From Clostridia bacterium (GTDB lineage: Bacteria; Bacillota_A; Clostridia; Christensenellales; Borkfalkiaceae): a DNA stretch of 21,156 nucleotides. The translations under genes and the position numbers were made by a program. The stretch's first letter is position 1. Each line of letters starts with the position of its first letter. The stretch lies in the NCBI GenBank assembly GCA_003979335.1, contig RYWC01000005.1, forward strand, positions 1 to 21,156, written 5' to 3'. Shown piece by piece: positions 1 to 7,219 of the stretch. Below the pieces are notes generated by a model. The model was not told where the DNA came from and ran no database searches. It saw only the letters and a program-made list of their open reading frames with translations.

Positions 1-59
1 ATGCTTTATTTCGTCCTGCGTTTGGCTGTTAGGGTGCGGAGTGTGCGGACGGCTTTTGT

Positions 60-1460
60 ATGGTGCTTGCGATTATTCTGATTACTACCAAATTTTTGGG
101 GTTGGTTTTCAGAAAAATCGGAATGCCGCAGGTGCTGGGCTATATTATTGCCGGTCTTTTGGTCGGCCCCGCAATATTCGGCGATTTCTGCGGTTTTTCG
201 CTTATCGGCTTCGAGGGAGAGGGATATTGGACCTTGCTTGCGTTGCCAAAAGACAATGCGCTGGGAATATTCTCAAAGATAGGCGTATTGCTTCTGATGT
301 TCTCGACAGGTCTGGAAACAAACCTTAAAGAACTTAAATCTACGGGGCTTGTCGCCGTTTTGGTTGCGCTTGCAGGCGTAATGATTCCCCTTATTCTGGG
401 TTTTGTCATTTCAATTCCTTTCGGAGGGGTCGGGCTCGGCGTGCAGGACACGGCAGGCATTTTCCGCAGTATTTTCATAGGTACCATACTCACCGCGACA
501 AGCGTTGCAATCACTGTTTCGGTGCTTAAAGAACTCGGTAAAATCAATACGAAACTCGGCACGACAATTGTTTCCGCCGCTATCATAGACGATGTAATCG
601 GCATTGTGCTTCTGTCCGTAGTTACGGGTATTGCAAAGTCGCAGGCAGGCGGCGGAGAAAACTACGCAAACGGTTTTGAGTGGTTCAAAGGGCAGATTTA
701 CGGCACGATAATTATGATTATCCTGTTCTTTGTTTTTGCTATACTTGCAGGCTGGGGAATTTCAAAACTTTTTAAATGGCTTGATAAAAGATGGCCCGCA
801 ACTCACAGAATACCCGTGTTTTCGCTTGCCGTATGCTTTTTATACAGCTGGCTTGCGGAAGAAATTTTCGGGGTTGCGGATATAACAGGCGCGTTCCTTG
901 CCGGCGTAGTGCTGTCCACCGTTCACCGCGCGAGCGAATATACGGATAAAAAAGTAGAAGTCAATACCTATACGATTTTTGCCCCCGTTTTCTTTGCAAA
1001 TATCGGTATGTCGAGTATTAAATTTGCAGGGCTGAACCCGAGCATACTTCTTTTTGCCGTACTTGCCGTGCTTATGGGACTTATAGGTAAAATTTTAGGC
1101 TGCGGCGCTGTATTTAAAGCTTTCAAGTACAATTGGCGTGAAAGTGCAATCGGCGGAGTAGGAATGATGGCGAGGGGCGAGGTTGCGCTGATAGTTACGG
1201 GAACGGTTACAAGCGAAAGTTTGGGCGCGTTTGCTCTTCCGTCGGAATTTATGATTATGACGGTATTCCTTATTCTGATTTCCTCGATTCTTACGCCTAT
1301 ACTTCTTAAAGTGCTTTACGGTAAAGATAAGAACAACGGTTTGCCTTTGTCCGGCGGAGGACAGGACGGACCGAACGTCGACGGCGAAGCGCTTATCGAC
1401 AGCTCTGCCGCCGAACATTTGGGTTATAACAGCCCCGATGCGGAAGCGGAAAGCAAATAA
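60..1460 (+). CDS. CPA2-type cation:proton antiporter (Na+/H+ or K+/H+ exchanger family)
   Basis: Integral membrane protein of the Na_H_Exchanger fold, predicted to swap protons for Na+ or K+ across the cytoplasmic membrane. The 466-residue product is almost wholly hydrophobic segments up to about residue 420. Typical family stretches are GMPQVLGYIIAGLLVGP (21-37), TATSVAITVSVLKELG (145-160) and the adjacent acidic pair IDDVIG (D177-D178), the ion-binding DD pair of electrogenic antiporters such as NapA. The hydrophilic tail (about 425-466) is short, and there is no TrkA-N/RCK domain, so this is not a full KefB/KefC. The start is uncertain: ATG at 60 is the first in-frame start after a stop at 30-32 and has no clear Shine-Dalgarno, and relatives usually begin a little earlier. 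The transported ion cannot be told from sequence. A strong terminator follows, so it ends its own transcript. Confidence 0.88.
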   Translation: MVLAIILITTKFLGLVFRKIGMPQVLGYIIAGLLVGPAIFGDFCGFSLIGFEGEGYWTLLALPKDNALGIFSKIGVLLLMFSTGLETNLKELKSTGLVAVLVALAGVMIPLILGFVISIPFGGVGLGVQDTAGIFRSIFIGTILTATSVAITVSVLKELGKINTKLGTTIVSAAIIDDVIGIVLLSVVTGIAKSQAGGGENYANGFEWFKGQIYGTIIMIILFFVFAILAGWGISKLFKWLDKRWPATHRIPVFSLAVCFLYSWLAEEIFGVADITGAFLAGVVLSTVHRASEYTDKKVEVNTYTIFAPVFFANIGMSSIKFAGLNPSILLFAVLAVLMGLIGKILGCGAVFKAFKYNWRESAIGGVGMMARGEVALIVTGTVTSESLGAFALPSEFMIMTVFLILISSILTPILLKVLYGKDKNNGLPLSGGGQDGPNVDGEALIDSSAAEHLGYNSPDAEAESK

Positions 1461-1485
1461 GGCGAAAAAATTTAAGATAAATTAT

Positions 1486-1523
1486 AAAAACCCTGCGGCA
1501 AAGCCGCAGGGTTTGTTTTATTG
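1486..1523 (+). terminator. intrinsic terminator after the antiporter gene, probably bidirectional
   Basis: A perfect 9-bp GC-rich stem, CCCTGCGGC (1491-1499) with GCCGCAGGG (1503-1511), has an AAA loop. It is preceded by a run of A and followed by TTTGTTTTATT. The flanking A and T runs let it work on both strands. It lies between two convergent genes, since the minus-strand gene ends at 1526. Confidence 0.9.
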
Positions 1524-1525
1524 TT

Positions 1526-1756
1526 TCAGTGTGAAAGCATCCAGTTTTTAACGTCTTCGCGCGCGATAGGCGTAATGTTTTCTTTCGGATATTTAGACAT
1601 AGGTCCGCCGTTTGTGTAGATAAAATATTTGCCGTCGCGTGTAATATATAAAGTCTCTTCATAGCCGTCGGCGTCGCCCGGGATGCCGAACGTGAACTTT
1701 TTGTCTACCGTGGAGGACGCTGTGTCGTAAAGAATGTTGTCTATATCTTTACACAT
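1526..1756 (-). CDS. small hypothetical protein, 76 aa
   Basis: Not recognised as a named family. The start is ATG at 1756 reading leftward, preceded by the strong Shine-Dalgarno AGGGGAAG (complement of 1765-1772). An in-frame TTG at 1780 would give 84 aa but lies at the predicted transcription start, so it is rejected. The product is soluble, with no signal peptide or membrane segment. It contains YEETLYITRDGKYFIYTNGG (about 34-53), then a short lysine-rich link and ITPIAREDVKNW near the C-terminus. That arrangement loosely resembles small uncharacterised clostridial proteins with a 'TLYR..G.YFLY..GG ... I.PL...EA..W' pattern; this is memory, not a search. It is the only minus-strand gene here, has its own near-consensus promoter, and shares the 1486-1523 terminator. 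Coding status is well supported; function is unknown. Confidence 0.8.
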   Translation of the reverse strand: MCKDIDNILYDTASSTVDKKFTFGIPGDADGYEETLYITRDGKYFIYTNGGPMSKYPKENITPIAREDVKNWMLSH

Positions 1757-1784
1757 ATAAATCACTTCCCCTAAAATCAATAAA

Positions 1785-1814
1785 ATTCTATCATAAACGG
1801 CGGTTTTGTGTCAA
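1785..1814 (-). promoter_or_regulatory. sigma-A-type promoter for the 76-aa minus-strand gene
   Basis: On the minus strand there is a perfect TTGACA (complement of 1809-1814), an 18-bp spacer, then TAGAAT (complement of 1785-1790), one mismatch from TATAAT. The predicted start near 1778 gives a leader of about 22 nt carrying AGGGGAAG before the ATG at 1756. The good -35, -10 and Shine-Dalgarno together imply strong expression. Confidence 0.8.
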
Positions 1815-1872
1815 TTTAAAGCATTTGTGAAATTTTTACGCGGTTTTTTGTTATAAAATAAAGCTTTATGTT

Positions 1873-1899
1873 AAAACGCGCAAAAAAATAAAGCGTTTT
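1873..1899. repeat. inverted repeat between divergent promoters
   Basis: AAAACGC (1873-1879) and GCGTTTT (1893-1899) are perfect inverted copies 13 bp apart, ending about 15 bp before the -35 of the ylxM promoter. Just upstream is a perfect 12-bp palindrome, ATAAAGCTTTAT (1858-1869). Either could be a regulator site for the divergent promoters, but the spacer is very AT-rich, so chance is possible. Confidence 0.3.
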
Positions 1900-1914
1900 G
1901 TAAAGTAAAAATAC

Positions 1915-1944
1915 TTGACAACGGTGTGTTGTGCGTTGTAAAAT
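1915..1944 (+). promoter_or_regulatory. sigma-A-type promoter for ylxM-ffh
   Basis: A perfect TTGACA (1915-1920), an 18-bp spacer and TAAAAT (1939-1944) form a near-consensus promoter. The expected transcription start is about 1950-1952, only 6-8 nt before the ylxM ATG at 1958. This leaves no room for a ribosome binding site. Confidence 0.72.
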
Positions 1945-1957
1945 TAAAAAGCAAACT

Positions 1958-2410
1958 ATGGACAAAGTTTCTTTTATCAGGCTTTGGGATGTTTACAGGG
2001 GGCTTTTGACCCCGACCCAGCAGGAAATTACCGATTTGTATTTTAACCTTGATTTGACCCTTTCGGAAATAGCCGAGCAAAAGGGAATTACAAGACAGGG
2101 CGTTTCGGAGTGTTTGAAGACCTGCAAAAAACAGCTTGAAGAATATGAAGAAAAGCTGCAGTTCAGCCGCAGACTTGCCAAAATGTGCCTTGAAACGTCG
2201 CTTGCGTTTACAGAGGCAGGAGCTTGGGCGGAAAAGTTTAAAAAGGCTTTTCCCGAAGCGTCGGGCGAATTGAAAAAGCTTGAATTAATTTTACAAAAGG
2301 ACTATGCCGAAGAGGCGGAGCGGCTATTGGACAATCCGCAATCGGCAGAGACATTAAACTCAGACGGCACCCGAGCGGTGTACGGAAGAAAGAAATCGGG
2401 CGAAGATTAG
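1958..2410 (+). CDS. ylxM: YlxM/p13-like putative helix-turn-helix SRP-associated protein
   Basis: Small DNA-binding-like protein of the UPF0122 (YlxM/p13) family, encoded next to ffh in many Bacillota and thought to help the signal recognition particle. The start MDKVSFIRLWDVYRGLLT aligns well with the usual N-terminus, and the sigma-like helix-turn-helix LTLSEIAEQKGITRQGVSE spans about 33-51, followed by the coiled segment KKQLEEYEEKL. At 150 residues it is longer than the usual 105-120; the tail from about 95 is hydrophilic and ends RKKSGED. ATG 1958 is preferred over an in-frame GTG at 1931, which lies inside the promoter. There is no Shine-Dalgarno, and the mRNA probably begins only about 7 nt upstream. 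ffh follows 7 nt after the stop. Confidence 0.88.
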   Translation: MDKVSFIRLWDVYRGLLTPTQQEITDLYFNLDLTLSEIAEQKGITRQGVSECLKTCKKQLEEYEEKLQFSRRLAKMCLETSLAFTEAGAWAEKFKKAFPEASGELKKLELILQKDYAEEAERLLDNPQSAETLNSDGTRAVYGRKKSGED

Positions 2411-2417
2411 GTGGCGT

Positions 2418-3728
2418 ATGGGCGCATTTTCCTCTTTATCGGAGAGATTAAACCACATATTTTCCAAGCTGACTAAGCGCGGAAGACTTACCGAACTTGA
2501 AATAAAGACTGCCATGCGCGAGGTGCGCGTTGCGCTTTTGGAAGCCGACGTGAATATTCAGGTTGCCAAAGAGTTTTGCAGGCTGGTATCGGAAAAAGCT
2601 GTCGGACAGGAAATTTTAAAAAGTCTTAACCCTGCGCAGCAGGTTATTAAAATCGTAAACGACGAACTTATCGCGCTGATGGGTTCAACAAACCAGAAGC
2701 TCAACGTTTCGCCCAAACCGCCTACGGTCATAATGATGTGCGGTTTGCAGGGCGCCGGCAAGACGACGATGTGCGGCAAGCTTGCGGTCAACTTAAAAAA
2801 GAGCGGAAAGAAGCCTCTTTTGGTGGGGTGTGATATTTACCGCCCTGCGGCGATAAACCAGCTTAAAGTCGTCGGCGGCAAGGCTGGCGCGGAAGTTTTT
2901 GAAAAGGGTACTCAGAACCCCGTAAAAACGGCAAAGGAAGCCGTAGATTATGCCCGTTCAATGGGATATGACACGGTTGTTATAGATACCGCAGGCAGGC
3001 TTGAAATAGACGAGCCGCTTATGCAGGAGCTTGAAAACATCAAAAAGACGGTGGACGTTTGCGAAATTCTTCTCACCGTAGACAGTATGATGGGACAGGT
3101 TGCCGTAAACGTTGCAAAGACTTTCAACGAAAGACTTGAGGTAACGGGTGTTATCCTTACCAAGCTTGACGGCGACACAAGGGGCGGCGCGTGCCTTTCC
3201 ATAAAGGCGGTCACGGGCAAACCCATCAAGTTTATAGGCGTCGGCGAAAAACTGACCGATTTGGAGCCTTTTTACCCTGACAGAATGGCTTCCCGTATTC
3301 TCGGAATGGGCGACGTGCTGACGTTGATTGAAAAGGCGCAGGAAGTCGTAAACGAAGAGCAGGCGAAGGCAATGCAGAAAAAGATGCTTGAAAACACCTT
3401 TACCTTAGAAGACTATCTGGTACAGTTTGAAAGTATGAAGAAGATGGGCGGCGCTCAGGCGTTGCTTGCGATGATGCCGAATATGGGCGGCAAGGTCAAA
3501 GCCGACGACATCGATGAAAAGAAGATAGAACGCACAAAGGCGATAATACTTTCGATGACGGGGCGCGAGCGTGCAGAACCCTCAATTATCAGCAGTTCGC
3601 GCAAAAAACGCATAGCGCAGGGCAGCGGAACTACGGTGCAGGAAATAAACCAGCTTTTAAAGCAGTTTGAGCAGACAAAGCAGCTTATGAAACAGCTTAA
3701 AGGCGGTAAAAGGCGGTTGCCTTTTTAA
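2418..3728 (+). CDS. ffh: signal recognition particle protein Ffh
   Basis: GTPase of the signal recognition particle; it binds signal peptides emerging from the ribosome and the SRP RNA, then docks with FtsY at the membrane. The 436-aa product is slightly shorter than usual and has the N helical bundle (1-90), the G domain with P-loop GLQGAGKTT (109-117), DIYRPAA (139-145), DTAGR (190-194) and TKLDGDTRGGA (248-258), and a methionine-rich M domain from about 305. The M domain includes the RNA-binding SGTTVQEINQLLKQF segment and a basic C-terminus. AGGTGG (2409-2414) overlaps the ylxM stop and serves the ATG at 2418, so the two are translationally close. ftsY is not in the window. Confidence 0.97.
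   Translation: MGAFSSLSERLNHIFSKLTKRGRLTELEIKTAMREVRVALLEADVNIQVAKEFCRLVSEKAVGQEILKSLNPAQQVIKIVNDELIALMGSTNQKLNVSPKPPTVIMMCGLQGAGKTTMCGKLAVNLKKSGKKPLLVGCDIYRPAAINQLKVVGGKAGAEVFEKGTQNPVKTAKEAVDYARSMGYDTVVIDTAGRLEIDEPLMQELENIKKTVDVCEILLTVDSMMGQVAVNVAKTFNERLEVTGVILTKLDGDTRGGACLSIKAVTGKPIKFIGVGEKLTDLEPFYPDRMASRILGMGDVLTLIEKAQEVVNEEQAKAMQKKMLENTFTLEDYLVQFESMKKMGGAQALLAMMPNMGGKVKADDIDEKKIERTKAIILSMTGRERAEPSIISSSRKKRIAQGSGTTVQEINQLLKQFEQTKQLMKQLKGGKRRLPF
3708..3726 (+). terminator. possible weak terminator overlapping the ffh stop
   Basis: AAAAGGC (3708-3714) pairs with GCCTTTT (3719-3725) around a GGTT loop, with a run of five T at 3722-3726 partly inside the stem and the stop codon starting at 3726. 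Only three GC pairs support the stem, so efficiency would be low. It would at most reduce transcription from ffh into rpsP. Confidence 0.3.
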
Positions 3729-3835
3729 ACGGCTTAAAGGGGTAAAAAATTGCAGAAAAATTGCGTAGACCCCCATATATGCCTTAAATAACGATAAAAA
3801 ATAAAAATTTTTATATATTCAGGAGAAAGAAAAAA

Positions 3836-4132
3836 ATGGCAGTTAAAATGAGACTTACGAGAATGGGCGACAAAAAGAGCCCATTCTACCGCGTAGTGGT
3901 TATCGATTCGAGAAAGGCGCGTTCGGGCGAATATATCGACAAAATCGGTTACGTTGACCCCCTTAAAACCCCTGCGGAAATCAATATTGACGTAGAAAAG
4001 GCGAAAGAGTGGCTTGCAAAAGGCGTTCAGCCCACGGAAACGGTTAAAAGCTACCTTGTAAAGGTCGGCGCAATGGAACAGAGCAAGAAGCTTTCCGCGC
4101 CCAAGACCAACGACAAGAAAAAGAAAGACTGA
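3836..4132 (+). CDS. rpsP: 30S ribosomal protein S16
   Basis: Small-subunit protein S16, which binds 16S rRNA early in 30S assembly. The N-terminus [20 protein letters not shown] and the following [22 protein letters not shown] are the family signature. Residue 75 onward gives a lysine-rich tail ending KKKKD. The 98-residue length is normal with a slightly extended tail. AGGAG (3821-3825) lies 10 nt before the ATG. The 107-bp gap after ffh holds no clear promoter. khpA follows 148 bp downstream. Confidence 0.97.
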   Translation: MAVKMRLTRMGDKKSPFYRVVVIDSRKARSGEYIDKIGYVDPLKTPAEINIDVEKAKEWLAKGVQPTETVKSYLVKVGAMEQSKKLSAPKTNDKKKKD

Positions 4133-4237
4133 TAAAACCGCCTGATTTTTTCGTGCGGTTTTGCCGCGCTGTCGCTTAAAACAACTTGTTTTTTTGGGCG
4201 GCGGACGGACGTTTCGGGTATTGCAAAATTTCAATTG

Positions 4238-4267
4238 GGGCGCATATATCCCTTATTTAACGCGCCC
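4238..4267 (+). other. hairpin immediately before the khpA ribosome binding site
   Basis: GGGCGC (4238-4243) is complementary to GCGCCC (4262-4267), with an 18-nt AT-rich loop. The stem ends one base before the Shine-Dalgarno AGGGAG (4269-4274). It could modulate access to the site, but the long loop makes the fold modest. Confidence 0.3.
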
Positions 4268-4280
4268 GAGGGAGTAAAAA

Positions 4281-4529
4281 ATGGAAAACAACGTATTGGA
4301 ACTTATAAAATACGTCGTAGGCACTTTTGCCGAAAAAAAGGATGAAGCGGAATACGTCGTCGAGGAAAAGGAACAGGTAATAGAAGTTACCGTTCTTCTC
4401 GATTCGGGCGATATGGGCAAAGTTATAGGCAAGCAGGGCAAAATAGCTAAGGCGCTGAGAACGCTTGTCGGCTCCTGCACGCCGCGCGGCTCTAAGCGCT
4501 ATACCGTGGAAATTAAAGAAAAAGTTTAA
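4281..4529 (+). CDS. khpA: KH-domain RNA-binding protein KhpA (YlqC)
   Basis: Small single-KH-domain protein (82 aa), which in Bacillota pairs with KhpB/Jag and binds many RNAs, affecting cell division and ribosome-related processes. The KH signature GKVIGKQGKIAKALRTLV contains the RNA-gripping GxxG loop as GKQG (50-53), and the sheet strand RYTVEI ends the protein. The length is typical. AGGGAG (4269-4274) is well placed before the ATG. Its position between rpsP and rimM is the standard one in Bacillota. An intrinsic terminator directly follows, so rpsP-khpA may end as a unit. Confidence 0.94.
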   Translation: MENNVLELIKYVVGTFAEKKDEAEYVVEEKEQVIEVTVLLDSGDMGKVIGKQGKIAKALRTLVGSCTPRGSKRYTVEIKEKV

Positions 4530-4535
4530 AACTGT

Positions 4536-4566
4536 AAAATCGCACAATTTCCGTTGTGCGATTTTT
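4536..4566 (+). terminator. intrinsic terminator between khpA and rimM
   Basis: An 11-bp perfect stem, AAATCGCACAA (4537-4547) with TTGTGCGATTT (4554-4564), has a six-base TTTCCG loop and a T run to 4566. This is a convincing terminator, or an attenuator if read-through supplies rimM. Confidence 0.8.
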
Positions 4567-4600
4567 AAAATCAGGAATTTTACGGAATTAATATTCGGTC

Positions 4601-5095
4601 ATGGACAGATTGACAGTTGCGTTGATAGTTAAGCCCCAGGGAATAAGGGGCGAAGTTAAATTTAAGGCGCTTTGCGACAGCGCGGAGGACCTTATAGGCG
4701 TAAAGCGCGTGTATATTGACGGCGTAGAGTACGGCGTTCTGAACGTGCGCGCACAAGGGGAAATAGGTTATATTTCTTTTAAAGGCGTGTTCGACAGAAA
4801 CGCTGCCGAATTTTTGCGCGGAAAAGAAATAGAGGCGGAGCGTTCTGATATGCCCGAACTGCCCGAAGGTAGGTTTTACATCGCAGATTTAACGGGTTGC
4901 GAGGTTGTGACGTCGTCGGGCGAAGTCATAGGCGAAGTGATTTCCGTCACTCCTGCAAGAACGGACGTCTATACGCTTAAATGCGCCAAAGGACAAGTAA
5001 GTTTTGCGGCGGCGGAGGGCGTCATAGAAAGCGTTGACGTGCAGAATAAACAAATAACCGTGAATAAAAAGAGGTTTAAGGAAGTTTCGGTTTGA
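4601..5095 (+). CDS. rimM: ribosome maturation factor RimM
   Basis: Maturation factor for the 30S head; binds S19 and assists 16S rRNA folding. The 164-residue protein has the RimM N-terminal barrel beginning MDRLTVALIVKPQGIRGEVK (1-20) and a PRC-barrel C-terminal half containing LPEGRFYIADLTGCEV (about 87-102) and SGEVIGEV. ATG 4601 gives the expected N-terminus, but there is no good Shine-Dalgarno, only a distant AGGAA at 4573-4577. The khpA terminator lies just upstream and no convincing promoter was found in the 70-bp gap. The TGA stop overlaps the UUG start of trmD, so the two are translationally coupled. Confidence 0.93.
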   Translation: MDRLTVALIVKPQGIRGEVKFKALCDSAEDLIGVKRVYIDGVEYGVLNVRAQGEIGYISFKGVFDRNAAEFLRGKEIEAERSDMPELPEGRFYIADLTGCEVVTSSGEVIGEVISVTPARTDVYTLKCAKGQVSFAAAEGVIESVDVQNKQITVNKKRFKEVSV

Positions 5096-5769
5096 AAATT
5101 ACAATACTGACGCTTTTCCCCGATATGTTTGCGCCGCTTAAAGAGAGCATAATAGGCAGAGCGCAGGCAGAGGGAAAAATAGGCATAGAAATAGTCAATA
5201 TAAGAGATTTTGCCGAAAACAAGCACTTCAAGTGCGACGATTATCCTTTCGGCGGCGGAGCCGGAATGGTTATGATGCCCCAGCCAATAGGTTCTGCGAT
5301 AGAGGCAGTAGACCCCCGTCACGAGGCAAGAAGAATTTATCTTTCGCCAAAGGGACAGACTTTTACGCAAAGCAAGGTTTTCGAACTTACGGGCTATGAT
5401 AGTCTTCTTTTGCTGTGCGGTCATTACGAGGGGGTCGACCAAAGAGTTATTGACCTTTTCATTGACGAAGAGATTTCCATCGGTGATTATGTTCTTACCG
5501 GCGGCGAACTGCCTGCAATGGTTGTTTGCGACTGTGTGGCGCGCTATGTGGACGGTGTAATTTCCGGCGGTTCATTGGTCGATGAAAGTTTTTCGGGCGC
5601 AGGGCTGGAATATCCTCAGTACACAAGACCTGCTGAGTATAAGGGGCTGAAAGTGCCGGAAGTGCTCTTGTCCGGCGACCATAAGAAGATAGACGATTGG
5701 CGTGCGTCCGAGGGATTAAAACTGACGCGTATGCGCCGTCCCGACCTGCTTGGCGGAGATAAGAAATGA
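5092..5769 (+). CDS. trmD: tRNA (guanine-37-N1)-methyltransferase TrmD
   Basis: SPOUT-family knotted methyltransferase that uses S-adenosylmethionine to make m1G37 next to the anticodon, preventing frameshifts. At 225 residues it carries MKITILTLFPDMF (1-13), FGGGAGMVM (53-61), CGHYEGVDQR (109-118), SIGDYVLTGGELPA (129-142), EYPQYTRP (173-180) and VLLSGDH (191-197). Initiation is at TTG (5092-5094), supported by AAGGAAG (5078-5084) seven bases upstream and by the N-terminal match; it overlaps the rimM stop by four bases. Its own stop overlaps the next ATG as ATGA, consistent with tight co-translation. Confidence 0.97.
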   Translation: MKITILTLFPDMFAPLKESIIGRAQAEGKIGIEIVNIRDFAENKHFKCDDYPFGGGAGMVMMPQPIGSAIEAVDPRHEARRIYLSPKGQTFTQSKVFELTGYDSLLLLCGHYEGVDQRVIDLFIDEEISIGDYVLTGGELPAMVVCDCVARYVDGVISGGSLVDESFSGAGLEYPQYTRPAEYKGLKVPEVLLSGDHKKIDDWRASEGLKLTRMRRPDLLGGDKK

Positions 5770-6620
5770 AAACGATACAATGGTTTCCCGGTCATATGAC
5801 CAAAGCAATGAGAATGATGGAAGAAAATCTGTCGCTTGTGGACGGTGTTATTTTTGTGCTGGACGCGCGCTGTCCTGCGGCTTCGTTCAATCTCAGGCTT
5901 AAAAAATTAGCCAACAACAAACCTGTTTTGTACGTTTTGAATAAGGGCGACCTCGCAGACGAAAGAGCGGACGTTCTTTTGAAATTAATCAGAGAACAGG
6001 GTGCGGTGGCGGTCAGGATAAATGCGGCAAACACCTCGTCAAAGCGTGATATATTGGGGGCAATTGAAAAAATCGTTGCCGAAAAACGCGCAAAGGCGCT
6101 TGAAAAAGGGTATAATAAAGTCTTCCGTTTTATGGTGGCAGGCGTGCCCAACACGGGCAAGTCTACGTTAATAAATCTTCTTGCCGGGTCAAGACGCGCG
6201 GAGACGGGCGACAAGGCAGGCGTAACACGGGGCAAGCAATGGATTAGGTGTGAAAGCTTTGAGCTTTTAGACACCCCCGGAACAATGCCGCCTGCGTTTG
6301 ATAACCAATATCTTGCAACTCACCTCGCGTTTGCAGGAAGCATTAACGACGACATTTTGGACATTGACGATATTGCGCTTGCGCTTTTGAAAGAACTTTC
6401 TGAAAAATATCCGCGCAGACTGCTTGAAAGATACTCTATTACGGGCGGTACGCCCCTCGAAATGCTTGAAAAAGTATGCGAAGTCAGGCAGTTTCTCGTG
6501 CGTGGCGGCGAATTTGACTATGAAAGAGGGGAAAGGGCGGTTATAGACGATTTCCGTAAAGGGAAATTGGGCAGAATTACCCTTGATACTCCCGAGGACG
6601 TAAAGGGGCTTAAATTTTAA
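5766..6620 (+). CDS. rbgA: ribosome biogenesis GTPase RbgA (YlqF)
   Basis: Circularly permuted GTPase needed for late 50S assembly in Bacillota. The permuted motif order is visible in the 284-aa product: NKGD (59-62, G4) precedes the P-loop GVPNTGKST (126-134, G1), then DTPG (169-172, G3). The N-terminal IQWFPGHMTKAMR is the family signature, and the C-terminal ANTAR-like region fills residues 190-284. GGAG (5755-5758) sits upstream of the ATG, which overlaps the trmD stop. Its own stop overlaps the next start as TAATG. In Bacillus rplS lies between trmD and this gene; here rplS has moved downstream. Confidence 0.96.
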   Translation: MKTIQWFPGHMTKAMRMMEENLSLVDGVIFVLDARCPAASFNLRLKKLANNKPVLYVLNKGDLADERADVLLKLIREQGAVAVRINAANTSSKRDILGAIEKIVAEKRAKALEKGYNKVFRFMVAGVPNTGKSTLINLLAGSRRAETGDKAGVTRGKQWIRCESFELLDTPGTMPPAFDNQYLATHLAFAGSINDDILDIDDIALALLKELSEKYPRRLLERYSITGGTPLEMLEKVCEVRQFLVRGGEFDYERGERAVIDDFRKGKLGRITLDTPEDVKGLKF

Positions 6621-7219
6621 TGGACAAACTGAAATACGAAAGAGAGCTAACCGCCGACGGCTTTAAAAACGTCTGCGGCGTGGACGAAGTCGGAAGAGGT
6701 CCTCTTGCAGGACCTGTGGTTTGCGCCGCGGTCATTATGCCGCATAATGACATTATCGACGGCGTTGACGACAGTAAAAAACTTACGCATAAAAAACGCG
6801 CATATCTTGCCGGATTAATTAAAGAAAAAGCGATTGCCTACGCAATATGCTGCGTTGAACCGCAGATTATAGATGAAATAAACATACTCGAAGCCACAAG
6901 GCTTTGTATGAAAAACGCTGTTAAAAGCCTTGAAATAAGACCTGATTTCGTTTTAGTGGACGGCAATATGAAACTTGATATAGAAATCGGGCAGAAAAGT
7001 ATAATAAAAGGGGATTTTTACAGTTATTCCATAGGCGCGGCGTCGATTATCGCAAAAGAATACAGGGATGCGTTAATGGACGAATATGCGGTAAAATACC
7101 CCGATTACGCCTTTGAGGAAAATAAAGGTTACGGTACTAAAAAGCATATTGAAGGTATAATTCGTGCAGGGATATGCCCTATCCACCGAAAAAGTTTTAC
7201 AAAAAAATGGCAAAGTTAA
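6620..7219 (+). CDS. rnhB: ribonuclease HII
   Basis: Endonuclease that cleaves RNA in RNA-DNA hybrids and at single ribonucleotides in DNA. The 199-residue product has the CGVDEVGRGPLAGPVVCAAV signature (19-38) with D22 and E23, a VDGN segment (D114), and ASIIAKEYRD ending in D150, which together give the DEDD metal-binding set. The C-terminal NKGYGTKKH and HRKSF match type II enzymes. The start overlaps the rbgA stop by one base; AGGGG (6604-6608) is the likely binding site. The 3' end overlaps the start of yraN by 13 nt. Confidence 0.96.
   Translation: MDKLKYERELTADGFKNVCGVDEVGRGPLAGPVVCAAVIMPHNDIIDGVDDSKKLTHKKRAYLAGLIKEKAIAYAICCVEPQIIDEINILEATRLCMKNAVKSLEIRPDFVLVDGNMKLDIEIGQKSIIKGDFYSYSIGAASIIAKEYRDALMDEYAVKYPDYAFEENKGYGTKKHIEGIIRAGICPIHRKSFTKKWQS

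Noticed and set aside
41..328. Open frame of 95 codons overlapping the antiporter start
   Set aside because: It is in a different frame, lacks family motifs, and lies within the clearly coding antiporter frame.
1931..1957. GTG start for ylxM giving nine extra residues
   Set aside because: The codon lies inside the promoter spacer, upstream of the predicted transcription start, and the family N-terminus begins at 1958.
4134..4162. AAAACCGC/GCGGTTTT hairpin after rpsP as a terminator
   Set aside because: The loop is 13 nt and no T-run follows beyond the stem, so it is too weak to call.
3734..4234. Minus-strand open frame of 166 codons over rpsP
   Set aside because: It is antisense to the entire S16 gene, has no binding site or recognisable motif, and is a shadow.
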